Source: Nelumbo lutea (taxonomy: Eukaryota > Streptophyta > Magnoliopsida > Proteales > Nelumbonaceae). Taken from it: a stretch of DNA of 64,000 nt. The translations under genes and the position numbers were made by a program. The stretch is taken from NCBI GenBank assembly GCA_022828595.1, contig JAKGHH010000003.1:53247759-53311758 (forward strand). The letters run 5' to 3'. The notes under the pieces are model-generated. The model ran no database searches and was not told the origin of the DNA. It worked only from the letters and a program-made list of their open reading frames with translations. Shown here piece after piece: positions 24,406 through 36,796 of this stretch; position 1 is the first letter of the stretch, and the number at the start of each line of letters is the position of its first letter.

Positions 24406-24719
24406 ATAATAATTAAGGAGAATTTCATATAATATTTATTTTGTGTCTTCTGTTAATTTAACCTTATAATTAATTTTTTCCTTAAACTTTATACTAAAAT
24501 AATGCTTTGCATGTTAAATTCTCTTAATTATAAGTTTATAACATCTTTTCATCCTTCATCACATCTATTTATTCTGCCATGCCGCAAAGACACAATAGCA
24601 GAAGAAAACTTGTAACCAATCAACTAGCATCATAAAAATTATAAACAATATAGTAGTCTTTTGTCAAAATTCACAAGGGGTTTTGATTTGTCAAAGGATT
24701 TTCAGCATCATAGATTTTT

Positions 24720-25685
24720 TCCTTTATTTATCGTATAGTTGCATTATTGGCTGCTCTTAGGATGTGATTGTAGAAAATTGTAAGCTGAAATCTCATGCAG
24801 ATGCCATAACACTCTTTGATCACATTCCACTTTTCCTTGGAGGCTGCTAATCACTAATACGAAGTCTGCCTTGACAATGCATTTTGCTCTTATAACCCTT
24901 GAAGCAACTTTATAAGCTTTCAATGGTCGCCCATGCTTCTGCTTCATTAGTGGTGCATCTCCTTGTATCTCTAGCTAGCAACTACAAAGAGATCTTATCA
25001 CCCTTTGCACACCATTCATCCTTCCATTTTGACACGTCACAATTAATATATATCTTGAGTTCTCCCTTGCTTCGTGGCTTCCAACTGATAAGATGCTCCA
25101 TCAGATGTGATATAGCTTTGAGTAACACTAGTTGAGGAGAAAGACTTTTATTTATTTTCAAATATCTTTGAGTTATGATTTTCCCAAAGAAGCCAACAAA
25201 TCGGACCTACATACAAGTTCCACCTTATTCTTTTTTATTTTTCCTAAGCTTCTAGCTAATATTTTTACAAGGTTCCACCACTCTCCAATGCTAACTAGGA
25301 GCCCAGGAACCATCCTCATCTGGTTCCCAAACTTGTTTAGCATTCAAACATTTCAAGAAATTGTGATTGATATCATTCTCTTTTTCTCCACAAAAGGGGA
25401 AGTCATCACCTTGACTGATGCCCCATCTTCTGAGTTTTTCTCTTAGCCAGAAGAAGAGACATGAAGTAGCGTATTTACGGGGGTCCCTCCATTCTCCAAA
25501 TTAATTTTGGGGAATTGGAATCTAAAATCATCATCACTACTAATGCTCAAAGCATAGGCTAATCTTATAGAGAATTTCCCCTTTGCATTAGGTTTCTAGA
25601 TTAAACTATCTTCCTCGTGGCCACCCCTAGTTCTCAACTTCTCCTTACCCGAGCTTTTAGTTTCATTATCTATAAATTCACACAC
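24720..25685 (-). pseudogene. L1 ORF2 3' part: zf-RVT and RNase H
   Basis: Minus-strand blocks are GKFSIRLAYALS (about 25580), FPFCGEKENDINHNFLKC (zinc-binding zf-RVT, about 25395) and an RNase H region with IYINCDVSKWKDEWC and TTNEAEAWATIESL, the last near 24950. Frameshifts and stops interrupt it. Confidence 0.75.
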
Positions 25686-25690
25686 GCTCT

Positions 25691-26542
25691 TGATGGGGGA
25701 AGATTTGACCCGACCCCTCGGCCATGCGACATGTGGAAGCAACCGAGAGTGACCTGGCAGAAACGCCAGCTCGGCACGGTAGCAGGCCCACAACTCGAGC
25801 TCTGAACTAAAGAGCTGAGCTCCCTCAAAGGAACCTGCAACCTGAGCTCCGAACTAAAGAGAGCCGAGCTCCCTCGAAGGAACCAACAAACCAAGTTCCG
25901 AACTAAAGAGTCCCGACCTGAACCTTACAAGGAGCACCAAAGGAAAAAAACCAAACTCCCCACCCAGGGGCAGTTCAGGTCATACTTCTATCCGAACTCA
26001 AGACTTCACCTCGCGCATCACTTCGGCTCCAAGTCGCCTGACTGAACAACCGTACCTAATGCCCAGGAGACCGTACTCGGAGGCGACACATCTGACTGAT
26101 TAGGGGACCGACACATGACAGCCACCATCCAACGGGCACCTGCCACCGCCATCCCAAACAGATAGAGGCGGCCCTGGCAACTGACAGTGGAGGTTATGAC
26201 ACCCAAATTGGCAACTGACAGAGAAAGTGACCCGATCTGGCAGAGGAAGTGACTCGATCTGGCAGAGGTAATGATGCCCGAACTGGCAGAGGCATGGAAG
26301 TGTGTATAGGGTAATTATAAAAGGCCCCCATCCCACAAAGAAGAGGGTATGTGATTCTTGCATTTTCTGGTCTTAGAATTCCTCATTTCCCTTGCCTTCT
26401 GAAGAACACTAACTTGAGCTTCGGAGTGTTCCAACCGGGTTCCTCCCCGGAAGCCTCCATTTTCTTCCTTGTTTCAGGCACCTCCAATCTCGTCAGAAGC
26501 GAGGTAACCGACAACTAGGACAAACCGGATCGCGCATCATCA
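25691..26542 (+). mobile_element. Solo LTR of a Tat-type Gypsy retrotransposon, TSD GCTCT
   Basis: Starts TGATGGGGGAAGATTTGACC and ends CGGATCGCGCATCATCA. It is flanked by GCTCT at 25686-25690 and 26543-26547. It is collinear with the LTRs of the Gypsy element at 42431-53165: GAAGCAACCGAGAGTGACCT, TTATAAAAGGCCC at 26315 and CTTGAGCTTCGGAGTG are shared. 852 bp. No internal region remains, as expected after LTR-LTR recombination. It lies inside the minus-strand L1. Confidence 0.9.
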
Positions 26543-26547
26543 GCTCT

Positions 26548-26716
26548 GCACTTCATTGATTATATTTAGGTTAGTTTTTGTTTTAGTGAGTATGAGATAT
26601 CTCTCACCATTTGTCCTTCTAAAAATGAATAGATTCCCCACCATTTCTATTTTCCATCTTATCTCCTTATTTAAGTGGTCTCTCTGTTTGACAATCCATT
26701 TCCAAGCCCATGAGTT
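26548..26716 (-). pseudogene. L1 ORF2 segment between two solo LTRs
   Basis: The minus strand reads NSWAWKWIVKQRDHLNKEIR and WKIEMVGNLF, matching the plant L1 block (SSSWxWRSILKGRDLLxxGxRWRIGNG) downstream of RT. Its position between the two solo LTRs fixes the order of nesting. Confidence 0.8.
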
Positions 26717-26721
26717 GTTAC

Positions 26722-28031
26722 TGAAAGAATGGTAGGATCCATCTAATGGACGCCATGAAGGGTGCGGAATGGGTGGGCGAATTTAAAAAATTTTCTACCT
26801 TCTTCCAACTGGGAATCATATTCCCTAAATTTAGAATATAATATTCAAGGATTCTACTTGAACCATAATCAAATCAGATCTGAACCAAAAGGAAATAGGA
26901 AGGATTATACTTGATCCGGAGAAACAATATCTCCCAAAGTTGGTGTTCACGCCCAAAGAAGAAACCAAGATCCGCTCCTGCTGAAGATGACACAGCTGTG
27001 GATGGAACAGAACCAGCAGGGTGCGCCTTACACAATGGATTCTTCGCAAGAATCCTCTGGAAACCTTGAACACTGAACCTTTTTGGTCTTTCTTACAAGA
27101 CTGTTGTCAAGAACTGATTTCTTGACTTCCTAATGCTGCAAAGATCCAATCTTGCAACAGGGAATGGTGGCTGTTGAAAGAGGAGAAATCCAGGGACGAA
27201 GAGGGTTGAACTGTGTCTCTTCTCTCTGGAGTCTGTGAGAGATCAAATCTCAATTCGCAAGAGGTATCTCTTGCATACCAACCCTAGTTCGAAATCTGAT
27301 ATTTCTGATAGGGTTTTCTCCTCTTTCTTCTTGATTAAGAAACCTCCTAATTTTTGGGAACTATCCCAATCTAAATCAGTATTTAGATAGGGGATAATCT
27401 TAATCCTATCTGCAGATGAAGTTAGCTGACTCCTTATCTTATCAGGAGGTTACCAGATTCAAATCTAATTTGAATTTGGTCTCTTAGAGTGGATAAGGTT
27501 AAAGACCCAATCATTTTGCTAACATTAATCTCAGATTCGCCCCATGAATAGGTGATCATATCAGCCCAGTTCGAAATGGGCTTTTGGCCCATTAAGGGTT
27601 CAATGTTTAACTAGTTTCCAATCTGCTGCCCAGTTGGGCTTCTTTGTATGGCGTGGGACCCAAGCATTGATCTACACACCAGCCACATGGGTTTGGCCCA
27701 GCATTTATTATAAGGCCCAACTGAATTCACTGAAAGACTCAATGACCCCCTTGAGCCCATCACATGGACCCTATGGGCCCAACACTTACATTAAGTGGTC
27801 CCTGGGCCAAGCCATCTTATAAAAACCCAGGGACTGTGGGCAGGTGCAAGATTAGCCCATCAGGTATTATCCTAAATGGTCTTACACTTAACCTCTCAGC
27901 CCTTAATGATCAAGCACTACCCGACAAGAGAAGACCTCTCCCTCGGCTGCAAGGAACAGTGCCGCACTCTCTACTCACATGGATCCCGGGAATTAAAACC
28001 TTTTGCAAATCTTTTGAAACCGTACATATAT

Positions 28032-28111
<80 letters not shown>

Positions 28112-28732
28112 TTTGCAAAACAAAATTCCAACGATTGAAATCAACTGCCGGCAGTTTGGTTTCCATCAAAGAGAGTGCATTCCCGATTATTACCATTGTC
28201 CGACAAAGGGGCTGATCCTATCACTATGATCACTCACTCAGATGAATTCTCAGACTGCCCCAACATGTCCAGGTTTTGACCCCAATAAGGATCTCACTGA
28301 TTGACACATCAAAGACAGCCCAATCCGACACCTAGTGATGTGTCATAATCGAGTCTAGGGGTCAGGTGTAACTTTCCAGTTTTGCCCATCTGTCTCCAAG
28401 GTCTAGGACAATACTGGAAATCTGGTCCGGTTCAAGGGTTCAATCAATCCCATACTGCATGTGCCTTGGGTCTTACCCTGATGGCCGAAACAAGCCATCC
28501 CAACACTTGGTGGCACATCAGTATCAGCCTTGGCAGGATAAATCTCCCCAGACTTATCCAATGGCTGTGAACATTTAAAACTAACACAAGTTTCTATAAG
28601 TGTCCAATTTTAGGATCTTACACAGAATTATACCAAACAACATGAATCAAACATGTACTTTATTTATTTACACTAAATGTCAAAAGTACATCAAAATGGA
28701 TTGAAGCTAAGGGCATACAAAACTGTCTAGCA
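26722..28732 (-). mobile_element. Solo LTR of an Angela/Tork-like Copia element, TSD GTTAC
   Basis: Flanked by GTTAC at 26717-26721 and 28733-28737. Starts TGAAAGAATGGTAGGATCC and ends ACAAAACTGTCTAGCA. It is collinear with, but clearly diverged from, the two LTRs of the Copia element at 31008-40476. Orientation (minus) is inferred from that element. 2,011 bp, with an (AT)n tract expanded inside. Open frames within it are incidental. Confidence 0.9.
28043..28108. repeat. (AT)n microsatellite inside the Copia solo LTR
   Basis: About 65 bp of uninterrupted AT, following ATACATACATACAT. The corresponding site in the two intact Copia LTRs is only ATATATATACTTTTATATCT, so the expansion happened in this solo copy. 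Confidence 0.9.
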
Positions 28733-28737
28733 GTTAC

Positions 28738-30573
28738 TTCATTCTTAGCTTGACTTCCCTAAAGTTTTACTTATTTAGATATTTACTTTTTATAACTTGA
28801 ACCCATAAGTTATCCAGCTGTGTGAGAATTTTTCATCCAAGCTTGGGCAAGCAAGTATAATTCGTCCATTTTACATCCTTTAATCTCAACCCTCCATTCC
28901 GTTTAAATTTGCATAGTATTTTCATTTTCACCAAATTCATACCTTCCTTCTTCCCCCACAACAAACTTCTTTGCTTTTTGTTTGTGGCTTTAATGGTAAT
29001 TTTAAGGAATAAGAAAACCCTCATGACGAATTGGGAAACCATACAAATTGTTGACTTTAAAAGAGTAGCTCTCCTAGATAGTGAAAGAGTATTCTTTTCC
29101 CAATTTGTAATTTTGTTTTCTATTTTCTCTTCAATACTATAAAAATTTTCTTTCATTGCCCTTCCATTTATTATACCCCTAAATGATTTACTTCTTAATC
29201 GAAATTTTCAAAATATTTGATAAAGATCATTTGGAATCTTTCTGTGGGTATTGGTTGAGAAAAAAAAAAAAGGAAAATGTACTAATATTTGGTTTTTGGC
29301 TAAATACTCCGGCAAATAATTTCATGATTTCTATAATTTTATTCGCACTTTCAATATTTGCTTTTAATAAAAATTAGACAATCATCTACAAATTGCAATA
29401 ATTGGATGTTAGGCCCATTTATTGAGGTTTTGTATCCAAGGAATTCTTTTCTTCCTCTCCTTTATCAATAACCAAGGTACTAAGTACCTCCCCACATATA
29501 ACAAATATGTAAGGAGACGGTGGATCTTTTTGTCTAATCCCTCTTCTTGGCTTAAAGGTTCTTGTTGGAAATCCTCTTATCAGGATTTGAAAGGATATTA
29601 TAGAAATACGTTGTGTTACCTAGTTAACTCATTTTTCATGGATTCCTAATTTTTTTAAGGTTTTCTCTATAAAATTTCATCCCAACTTGTCATAGACCTT
29701 TTACATGCCATCATCTCTGTTTTCTCTTTTTATTTTTTACAAAATTTAACATTTCATGAGTATTTAAAATATTATCTTTATCTATAATTTGTCTGCTTGG
29801 AATGGCAATATTTTGGTATGAGCCAATTAAGTTGAAGACAATTGATTTAATCTATTCACAAGAATTTTTGCTATATTCTTTTATTGATAACATTATATAG
29901 GATGACTCTGTTAGAGTCTTTGATTTAGAGATTAGGCATTTAGCCGGTCTGAGCCCGGGGCCTTGAGGTCACCCATAGAATTAATTGCATTCCAAATCTC
30001 TTGGTTAGTCACTTGCTTTATAAGGTCCTCATTTTGGGATGGTGATATTTTCATGTTCAACCCTTGGAAGGCAAGCTCTAAATTTGTAATCTCCTCCCTT
30101 TCGAATCTCTCCATAAATTTTTTTACAAGTCACTCTTTAATTCCTATAACTCCCACCCAGTTTCCCTTATCGGCCTTGATTTTAATAATTTTATTATTCT
30201 TATGTCCTAGGTTTAATCATTTTATTCTCGATTTTTGTGTAAAAAATATCCCCTCTTTTAAGAGTTTTATTTAATTGCTTTTGGAGAGTCATTTCCTTGT
30301 GGATGAGGTCTCTTCTTTTCAGATTTTCCAACAGATTGAGTTGAGTTTGCTCAGTTCCTCCAAACCCAATGGGTTTGATGTTTCCATAGGGATTAAATAA
30401 TTTGTCGGAGTTCCTCACTATCGACCTAGATCATTTGAAATCTAAATGGTTTTGGTCCAAAGTCAATTTCTGAATCCATGTTGACTAATATATGAGTATG
30501 ATCTGAACTCAGTAAAGGTATTGCCTCGGCATAGACACTAGGGTGTATATTCCTTCTCCACATGTAAATTCTA
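28738..30573 (-). pseudogene. L1 ORF2 remnant: end of endonuclease, reverse transcriptase and thumb
   Basis: Minus-strand frames give LLSSDHTHILV and FGPKPFRF (AP endonuclease end, 30430-30520). Next is EEITNLE...INSMGDLKAPGSD (30114-29940), the conserved block before the polymerase core. KVYDKLGWNF then RGIRQKDPPSPYIFVICGEV (about 29690-29480) are RT palm blocks, and FVDD at 29381-29392 is the catalytic motif, normally FADD. Last is SLSRRATLLKSTI (29080-29020), the thumb. The frame shifts many times and contains stops, so no protein is made. Joined in the cell, this enzyme would copy LINE RNA at nicked target DNA. Confidence 0.85.
28833..29156 (-). pseudogene. Longest open remnant of L1 ORF2 (thumb/connection region)
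   Basis: A 107-codon open frame. It contains ITNWEKNTLSLSRRATLLKS, FLFLKITIKATNKKQRSLLW and GLRLKDVKWTNYTCL, which correspond to the WK...LSxAGRxTLIKSV, (C)KxIDxLxRxFLWG and GLGIRDL blocks of plant L1 proteins. It is part of the 28738-30573 remnant and is listed because it is the clearest intact piece. Confidence 0.8.
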
Positions 30574-30843
30574 GGGTTCCTTTGATTTACGGTCGGAATT
30601 GAAATGGTTTATTTTCATAGTTTGTTTGGTTTAGACAAGAATGGAAATGTGAATTAGAATCAATAAGAATGATATTTCATTAGCAATAGAAGGGCAGGGA
30701 ATGACCATTCCTTTAAATGGGGGAATACCATTCCATCAAGAATGGGAATGGGATTTCAATTCTGCCCAACCAAATAGTTGGAATCAGAACATCCCATTCT
30801 GATTCTAATTCCAAACCCCTATTCATGTGAATCAAATGGGGCC
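30574..30843. mobile_element. MITE inserted in the L1 endonuclease region
   Basis: Left GGGTTCCTTTGATTTACGG and right-end complement GGCCCCATTTGATTCACATG, with CTA (30571-30573) and TTA (30844-30846) at the junctions. The interior has the GGAATG/CATTCC repeats common in Tourist-like MITEs. L1 coding sequence resumes on both sides (MELEMKDL before, NPRIYMWRR after). Confidence 0.65.
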
Positions 30844-31007
30844 TTAGGTCTTTCATTTCTAATTCCATTAAGTTAAACTCTATCGTTTCGATGAGGGCTC
30901 TAGTTTGGTTCATGGTTTAAAAAAAAATCACTTGGAAACAGAACTGTTCTGGTCACCAGTTTTTGGGTCAATGCTCGACAATCTGATTTGAATAGATGAC
31001 CTGTTCT

Positions 31008-32951
31008 TGAAGGGATGAGAGATCCATCGTATGGACGCCCAAGTCTTGCGAAATAAAGGGGCGAATTTCAAAAATTTTTCTCTCCCTTCAACTGGGAATC
31101 ACATTCCCTATTTAGAAAATCATATTTCCAATGATCAATCTTGAACCATAAATTGAATCAGATCTGAACCAAAAGGAGTAGGAGAAGATTATACCTGATA
31201 TGGAGAAATAATATCTCCCAACGAAGGTGTTCACGCCCAAGGAAGGATCCAAAGACTACTCCCACTGAAGATGGTGCAGTGCAGGATGGAGCAGAATCAG
31301 CAGTATTATTCTCCAAGGATTCTGTCCATCGCAAGAAATAGTAGGATGGCACGTGAGCACAGCTTCCTATCAATTCTTTCTCAAAGAACTGATGTCAAGA
31401 TCGAATCTTGACTTCTCCCACAATTGGAGATCGAACTGGCAAACTAGGCGGCAAGAACAAGAAGGCGGCAAGAAAGAATTCTGCAGGGTTGCTTAATTCT
31501 TTCTTCTGTAATTTCAGCTCTGAAGAGGATCTGATTATCTGATTTTTCTAAAGGCTACCGCCCCCTCCTTCTTTTGTAAACCCAAAGGATCAGCTCCTAA
31601 TCCAATTGGGAGTTGACTATCGAAATCATATTTGGATTAGACCTCTCTTTAGGTGATAAGGATAAACCCTTATCTTATCTGTAGATTAGATTAGCTTTCT
31701 CCTAATCCCATTAGGAGGTTTCTAGATCTGAATCATATTCAGATCTGGACTCTCTGAGTGGATAGGGTTAAGACCCTATCCTATCTGCTGACCCATCTCA
31801 GAATTCGCCCATATTTAACTTATTAAATATGTTTAGTTCGAAATGGGCTTTAGGCCCATTAAGCTTATGTGCTCACTTAACCTTCCTAACTGTTGCCCAG
31901 TTGGGTTTCCTTGTATGGTGTGGGACCCAAGCATTGATATACACATCAGCCACATGCGTTCGGCCCAACCTTTGTTACTAGGCCTGGCCAAATACACTCT
32001 TATGGATAGTGCACCTCCTGAAATCCATCAAATGGGCTCTATGGGTCCAACATTTACCCTAAGTGGTCCCTGGGCCAAGCCACCTTGTAACACCGAGGGA
32101 CTGTGGGCATATGCAAGATTAGCCCATCAGGTATTATCCTCAATGGTCTTACACTTAACCTCTCACCCCATAATGATCATACACTACTCGACAAGAGAGG
32201 ACCTCTCCTTCGGTTGCAAGGAACAATGTTGCACTCTCTACTTAAATGGATCCCAGGAATTAAAACCTTTTGCAAATATTTTATAAACCATGATATATAT
32301 ACTTTTATATCTCATATAAAATATACTTCACAAAACAAATCTCCACGATTGAAATCGGCTGCCGGCAGTCTTGGTTTCCATTAGTGAGAGTGCATCCCCG
32401 ATCATTACCTTTATTCGACAAAGGGGCTGATCCTGTCACTATGATCACCCACTCAGATGAATTCTCAGACTGTCCCAACATACCCAGGTTTTGACCCCCG
32501 CTAAGGATCTCACTGATTGGTACATCAAAGATAGCCCAATCCAACACATAGTGCAGTATAATAATCAAGTCTAGGGGTCAGGTGTAACTTTCCAGTTTTG
32601 CCCATCAATCTCCAAGGTCTAGGGCAATACTAGAAATCTGGTCCAGTTCAAAGATTCAATTAATCCTACACTATACATGCCTAGGGTCTCACCCTGGCAG
32701 CTGAGACAGACCACCCCAACCGACTTGGTGGCACAACAGTGTTAGCCTTATCAGAATAGGTCTCCCAAGACCGACCCACTGGCTGTGAACATTCTAAACT
32801 AACACGAGTCTCATTAAGTGTCCAGTTTAAGGGTATTACATAGAAACATACCAAGGGAACATGAATCAAATATGCACTCTTATTCATTTACAATAAACTC
32901 ATAACGTACATCATTCTGATTGAAGCTAAGGTCATACAAAACTGTCCAACA
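31008..32951 (-). repeat. Copia 3' LTR (left copy)
   Basis: TG...CA ends: plus strand starts TGAAGGGATGAGAGATCC and ends ACTGTCCAACA. It is 43 bp longer than the right LTR, mainly through a stretch at about 31500-31540 absent from the other copy. Confidence 0.95.
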
Positions 32952-32962
32952 GCTCCCACTTG
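32952..32962 (-). promoter_or_regulatory. Copia polypurine tract
   Basis: The minus strand reads CAAGTGGGAGC next to the 3' LTR start TGTTGGACAG, the normal site for plus-strand DNA priming. Confidence 0.85.
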
Positions 32963-32965
32963 CAC

Positions 32966-35900
32966 TTAGGTCCAATCAAGTACAAGCCGGAGTCCCATGC
33001 TTTCCACGTGTTTCTCAAACACTTTCCGTGATAGTGGTTTTGTTAATGGGTCTGCTACATTTTCCGCTGACGCTACCTTTTGAATCAGGACGTCCCCTCT
33101 ACCAACAATCTTTTACAGTACGTGATACTTCCTCTCGATGTGCTTTGACTTCGAGTGGGCTCGTGGCTCCTTAGCCTGAGCAATGGCTCCATTGTTGTCA
33201 CACAACAACAGGGTGGGTGATGTGCTGGATGGAACTACTCCCAACTCGTGAATGAAATTCTTCATCCACACGACTTCTTTGGCAGCCTCACTTGCGGCAA
33301 TGTACTCGGCCTCGGTCGTGGAGTCTGCAGTGGACCCCTAGTTGCTGCTTTTCCAGCAAACAACACACGATCCTATCATGAAAACATGTCCAAATGTAGA
33401 CTTTCTATCATCTGGATCCGGCTGAAGATCGGCATCTGTATACCCTTGGATTTGTAGTGAGCTACCATCGAATACTAGACAAAACTCTTTTGTCCTTCGA
33501 AGGTACTTAAGTATGTTTTTCACAGCAGTCCAGTGCTCCTGCCATGGTTTGGCCTGAAATCTGCTTATTACACTTACTGCTTGAGCAATGTCAGGACGAG
33601 TGCACAGCATGACATACATGATGCTCCCTACAGCAGAGGCATAGGAAACGTCTTTCATGCCATCAATCTCCTCAGAAGTCTTGGGAGACATCTTTTTGGA
33701 GAGAGTGACTCCAAGCCTAAAAGGAACATTTCCTTTCTTAGTGTTTTCCATGCTGTATCTTTTGACTATTTTGTCAATGTAAGTAGATTGGGATAATCCT
33801 ATTATCTGCTTCGATCTATCTCTATAGAGTCGAAGACCTAGTATATAGGAGGCTTCTCCAAGGTCTTTCATGGAGAATTGCTGTGAAAGCCATACCTTCA
33901 CCGTAGTTAACATTCCTACATCATTCCCAATGAGTAGAATATCATCTGCATACAGAACCAAGAAGGTAACATTCCTATAAACACAGGGTTCATCCGGATT
34001 CTGCTTGAAGTCAAATGATTTGACAGTAGAGTCAAAACGAATGTTCCAACTTCTAGAAGCTTGCTTAAGTCCATGAATGGATCTATTAAGTTTGCATACC
34101 ATGTTTTCCTGACCTGCAGCAATGAAGCCTTGCGGCTGCTGCATATAGATATCTTCAGTAAGATCTCCATTCAGGAATGCAGTCTTGACATCCATCTGCC
34201 AAATCTCATAATCATGGTATGCTGCTATAGCTAGTAGGATCCTAATGGATTTAAGCATGGCCATAGGCGAAAAGGTTTCTTCATAGTCGATGCCCTCTTT
34301 CTGAGTGTACCCTTTCGCCACTAGACAAGCTTTGAAGGTCTCAACCCTACCATCGGGGCCCTTCTTCTTCTTGTAAATCCATTTGTAACCGATTGCTTTT
34401 ACCCCGGAGGGCGGATCTACCAGAGTCCAGACTCCATTGGTCTCTATTGAGTCCATCTCTGCTCTCATGGCCTCCACCCACTTCTGGGAATCTATGTCCA
34501 ACATAGCTTCTACGTAAGTCACGGGATCCTCCTCACTAGTCAAGGTTTCCACCAGATAACTATCCTGATCATAACCATAACAGACTGGTGGCCTGAATAC
34601 CCGAGTGGATCTTCTAGGTTGGTCACTACCTGGAACTGGTGGGACATCTCCCACTGCTCCTGAACTCTCCTCATCAAGGACTATTTCCTAACAATGGGTG
34701 TTCAGGATATAATCGGTTTCCAAGAACTGTGCATTTCGATTGTAGAACATCTTCTGCTCACTTAGGTCATAGAATAGGTAACCCATAGAGCCTTTTGGGT
34801 AGCCTATAAATAGGCAACTACTGGTCTTGGATTCTAACTTGTCTGCACTTGTTCTTTTAACATGTGTTGGACAACCCCAAATCTTCAAGTGTCTGACACT
34901 TGGTTTCTTTCCGGTCCAAAGTTCATATGGAGTGTTCGGAACCAATTTGGTTGGAATCTGATTCAGCACGTAAATCACAGTCTCTAATGCGTAATCCCAA
35001 AAGGATGTGGGTAACTCTGAGTGTATGAGAAGTGATCGGACCATATCCAATAAGGTTCTATTCCTCATCTCTGAAACACTGTTAAGTTGTGGTGTAGCAG
35101 GAGGAGCTAACTGTGATACTATCCCATTGTCCTTTAAGTAGTCCATAAATTCGTTAGAGAGATACTCGCCACCTCGATTTGATCGAAGGGCTTTAATTTC
35201 TCTCCCTAACTATTTCTCGACCTCTTGTCTGAACTCTTTGAACTTTTCAAAGGATTCAAACTTGTGTCTCATTAGGTACATGTAACCATATCGTGAAAAA
35301 TCATCAGTGAAGGTGATGAAATACACGTGTTGATTTCGTGTCCTAACACTCAGGGGACCACATACATCAATATGTATAAGGTCAAGTGTGCTTGTACATC
35401 TTTCAAGCTTACCATTAAATGGTTGTTTCGTCATCTTGCCTTATAAGCAAGGCTCACAAGTGGAAAGATCTTCTATAGTTAGAAAATCCAAAGAACCATC
35501 CTTTACCAACCTTGTGATTTGGTCAACACCGATGTGGCTAAGTCGGTAATGCCACAGACACGTGGGATTAACTATATCACGGGCTCTTTTCTTGGGGATT
35601 TCAGTCGACATAGTTTCGGTTATATTAGTTTCTAGAGAATGATGTAGAACATAGAGAAGGACGAATCTGTTATTTCTTTTAATAGTAATCATATTACTAA
35701 AGAATACAGAATAATCATCTGCACACAGTTTTGAGACAGAAATCAAATTTCTCCTTAAATTTTTGTACATAAAGGCAATCTTTCAGTACAATAGTTGATT
35801 CTCTAAAAAGTAACTCCACGGTTCCTATGGCCGCGGCTACAACAGTTGCAGTAGTCCCCAAGTAGAGCGTGACTTCTCCTTCACTCAGCCTTCTGCTTAC

Positions 35901-35989
35901 CTTGAACCCCTACAGTGAGTTACATGCATGAGTTGAAGCCCTGGAGTCAATACACCAAGATGTAGAAGCTACCAACAAGTTGGATTCTA
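32966..35989 (-). pseudogene. Copia pol: protease, integrase, reverse transcriptase, RNase H (broken)
   Basis: Protease WCIDSRAST at 35941-35957 has Arg in place of Gly in the catalytic DSG. The integrase zinc region CLWHYRLSHIG...CEPC is near 35460-35570. In the catalytic core the second Asp is Asn (RSNRGGEY, codon 35177-35179), while the final Glu (SEMRNRT) is kept. A 438-codon open frame (33338-34654) holds the RT, with YADD at 33941-33952 intact, and the start of RNase H. One TAG where Gln is expected ends it, after which RNase H continues (TTEAEYIAAS, CDNNGAI) to the stop at 32966. Two catalytic sites are damaged, so this copy could not move by itself. Confidence 0.92.
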
Positions 35990-36796
35990 TAACACAAGTT
36001 TCGAGATTACCTTTCTTGGATTCCAAGTAGGCAGGACAGTTCTTTTTCTAGTGGCCGATCTTCTTGCAAAAATGATAGGCACCTGATGCCTTGTCCTTCC
36101 TCTATTTCTTGGGTTTGGCAGCCTTCTTCTGGGGCTTTCTCTTTGCTTTCCTTTTCTTGCCCGATTTGCTAGTTTCAACAAGCATGGCAATGGGCTCATC
36201 CTTTTTAATCAATTCTTTGGCCCTCTACAACATATTGCTGAGTTCCTACAAATTGACATTCAGCTTGTTCATGTTGTAGTTCATGATGAATGGATTAAAG
36301 GATGGAAGCAGAGAGTTGAGAATAGCATCGATCTGTGTTACCAGATCCAGCCCAAATCCAAGAGCCTCCAGTTCGTTGATATAGCCCATCATCCAGAGAC
36401 AATGGTCGTGAACTTGTTGGCCCTTGGACATCTGTGCGGTCATGAACTATTTCAAGACCTTCTGCTGAGTAGAACGATTATGCTCTTCGTACATTGTCTT
36501 GAGACTGTCCAATACATCCTTAGCAAGTTCGATTTGATCGAACTGCCTCTGAATTGGATTGTCCAAAGAAGCAATGATATAGCAGCAGGCAAGAGAGTTT
36601 TTTCCTCCCATTCTTGGTATTCTCTTCTTCGGGCCTCAGAAGCCCTATCTCTTTGATGATTTGGGGCAGGATTCTTGGCTACCTTATCCAACTTTTCAGA
36701 GGTTAAGGCCAACATAAGGTTCCTGTACCAGTCGGCATAGTTTGGGCCCTTCAGCTTGTTGTCGTCAAGCAACTTTGCAAATTGTCCATTTGCCAT
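35990..36796 (-). pseudogene. Copia gag (broken)
   Basis: Begins with the ATG at 36796 (MANGQFAKLLDDNKLKGPNY), followed by the UBN2-type gag fold with MTAQMSKGQQVHDHCLWMMG in another frame (36246-36443). A basic, lysine-rich stretch comes next, then a zinc knuckle FCKKIGH*KKNC at about 36020-36060 in which the first Cys is Tyr and Trp is replaced by a stop. Gag packages the element RNA into virus-like particles. At least one frameshift near 36600 and several stops break it. Confidence 0.85.

Larger units (their letters stand above)
24720..30911 (-). mobile_element. L1-type LINE, minus strand, 5'-truncated and interrupted three times
   Basis: Reading right to left, coding remnants follow the order of plant L1 ORF2: end of the AP endonuclease, reverse transcriptase, zf-RVT and RNase H. 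Foreign DNA splits them at 30574-30843 (MITE), 26722-28732 (Copia solo LTR) and 25691-26542 (Gypsy solo LTR). The coding continuity across each gap (for example SWAWK at 26700 following the C-terminal RT part at 28738) shows that all three are insertions into an older L1. The 3' end is placed near 24720, where an A-rich tail on the minus strand is weak. Confidence 0.85.

Noticed and set aside
27764..28229. Open frames of 117-124 codons with long Ile-Tyr repeats
   Set aside because: They translate the (AT)n microsatellite inside the Copia solo LTR; equivalent LTR frames at 31843 and 39368 are also incidental.
33338..34654. Intact-looking 438-codon RT frame as an active gene
   Set aside because: It is only part of pol; a TAG ends it inside RNase H, and protease and integrase catalytic residues are altered.
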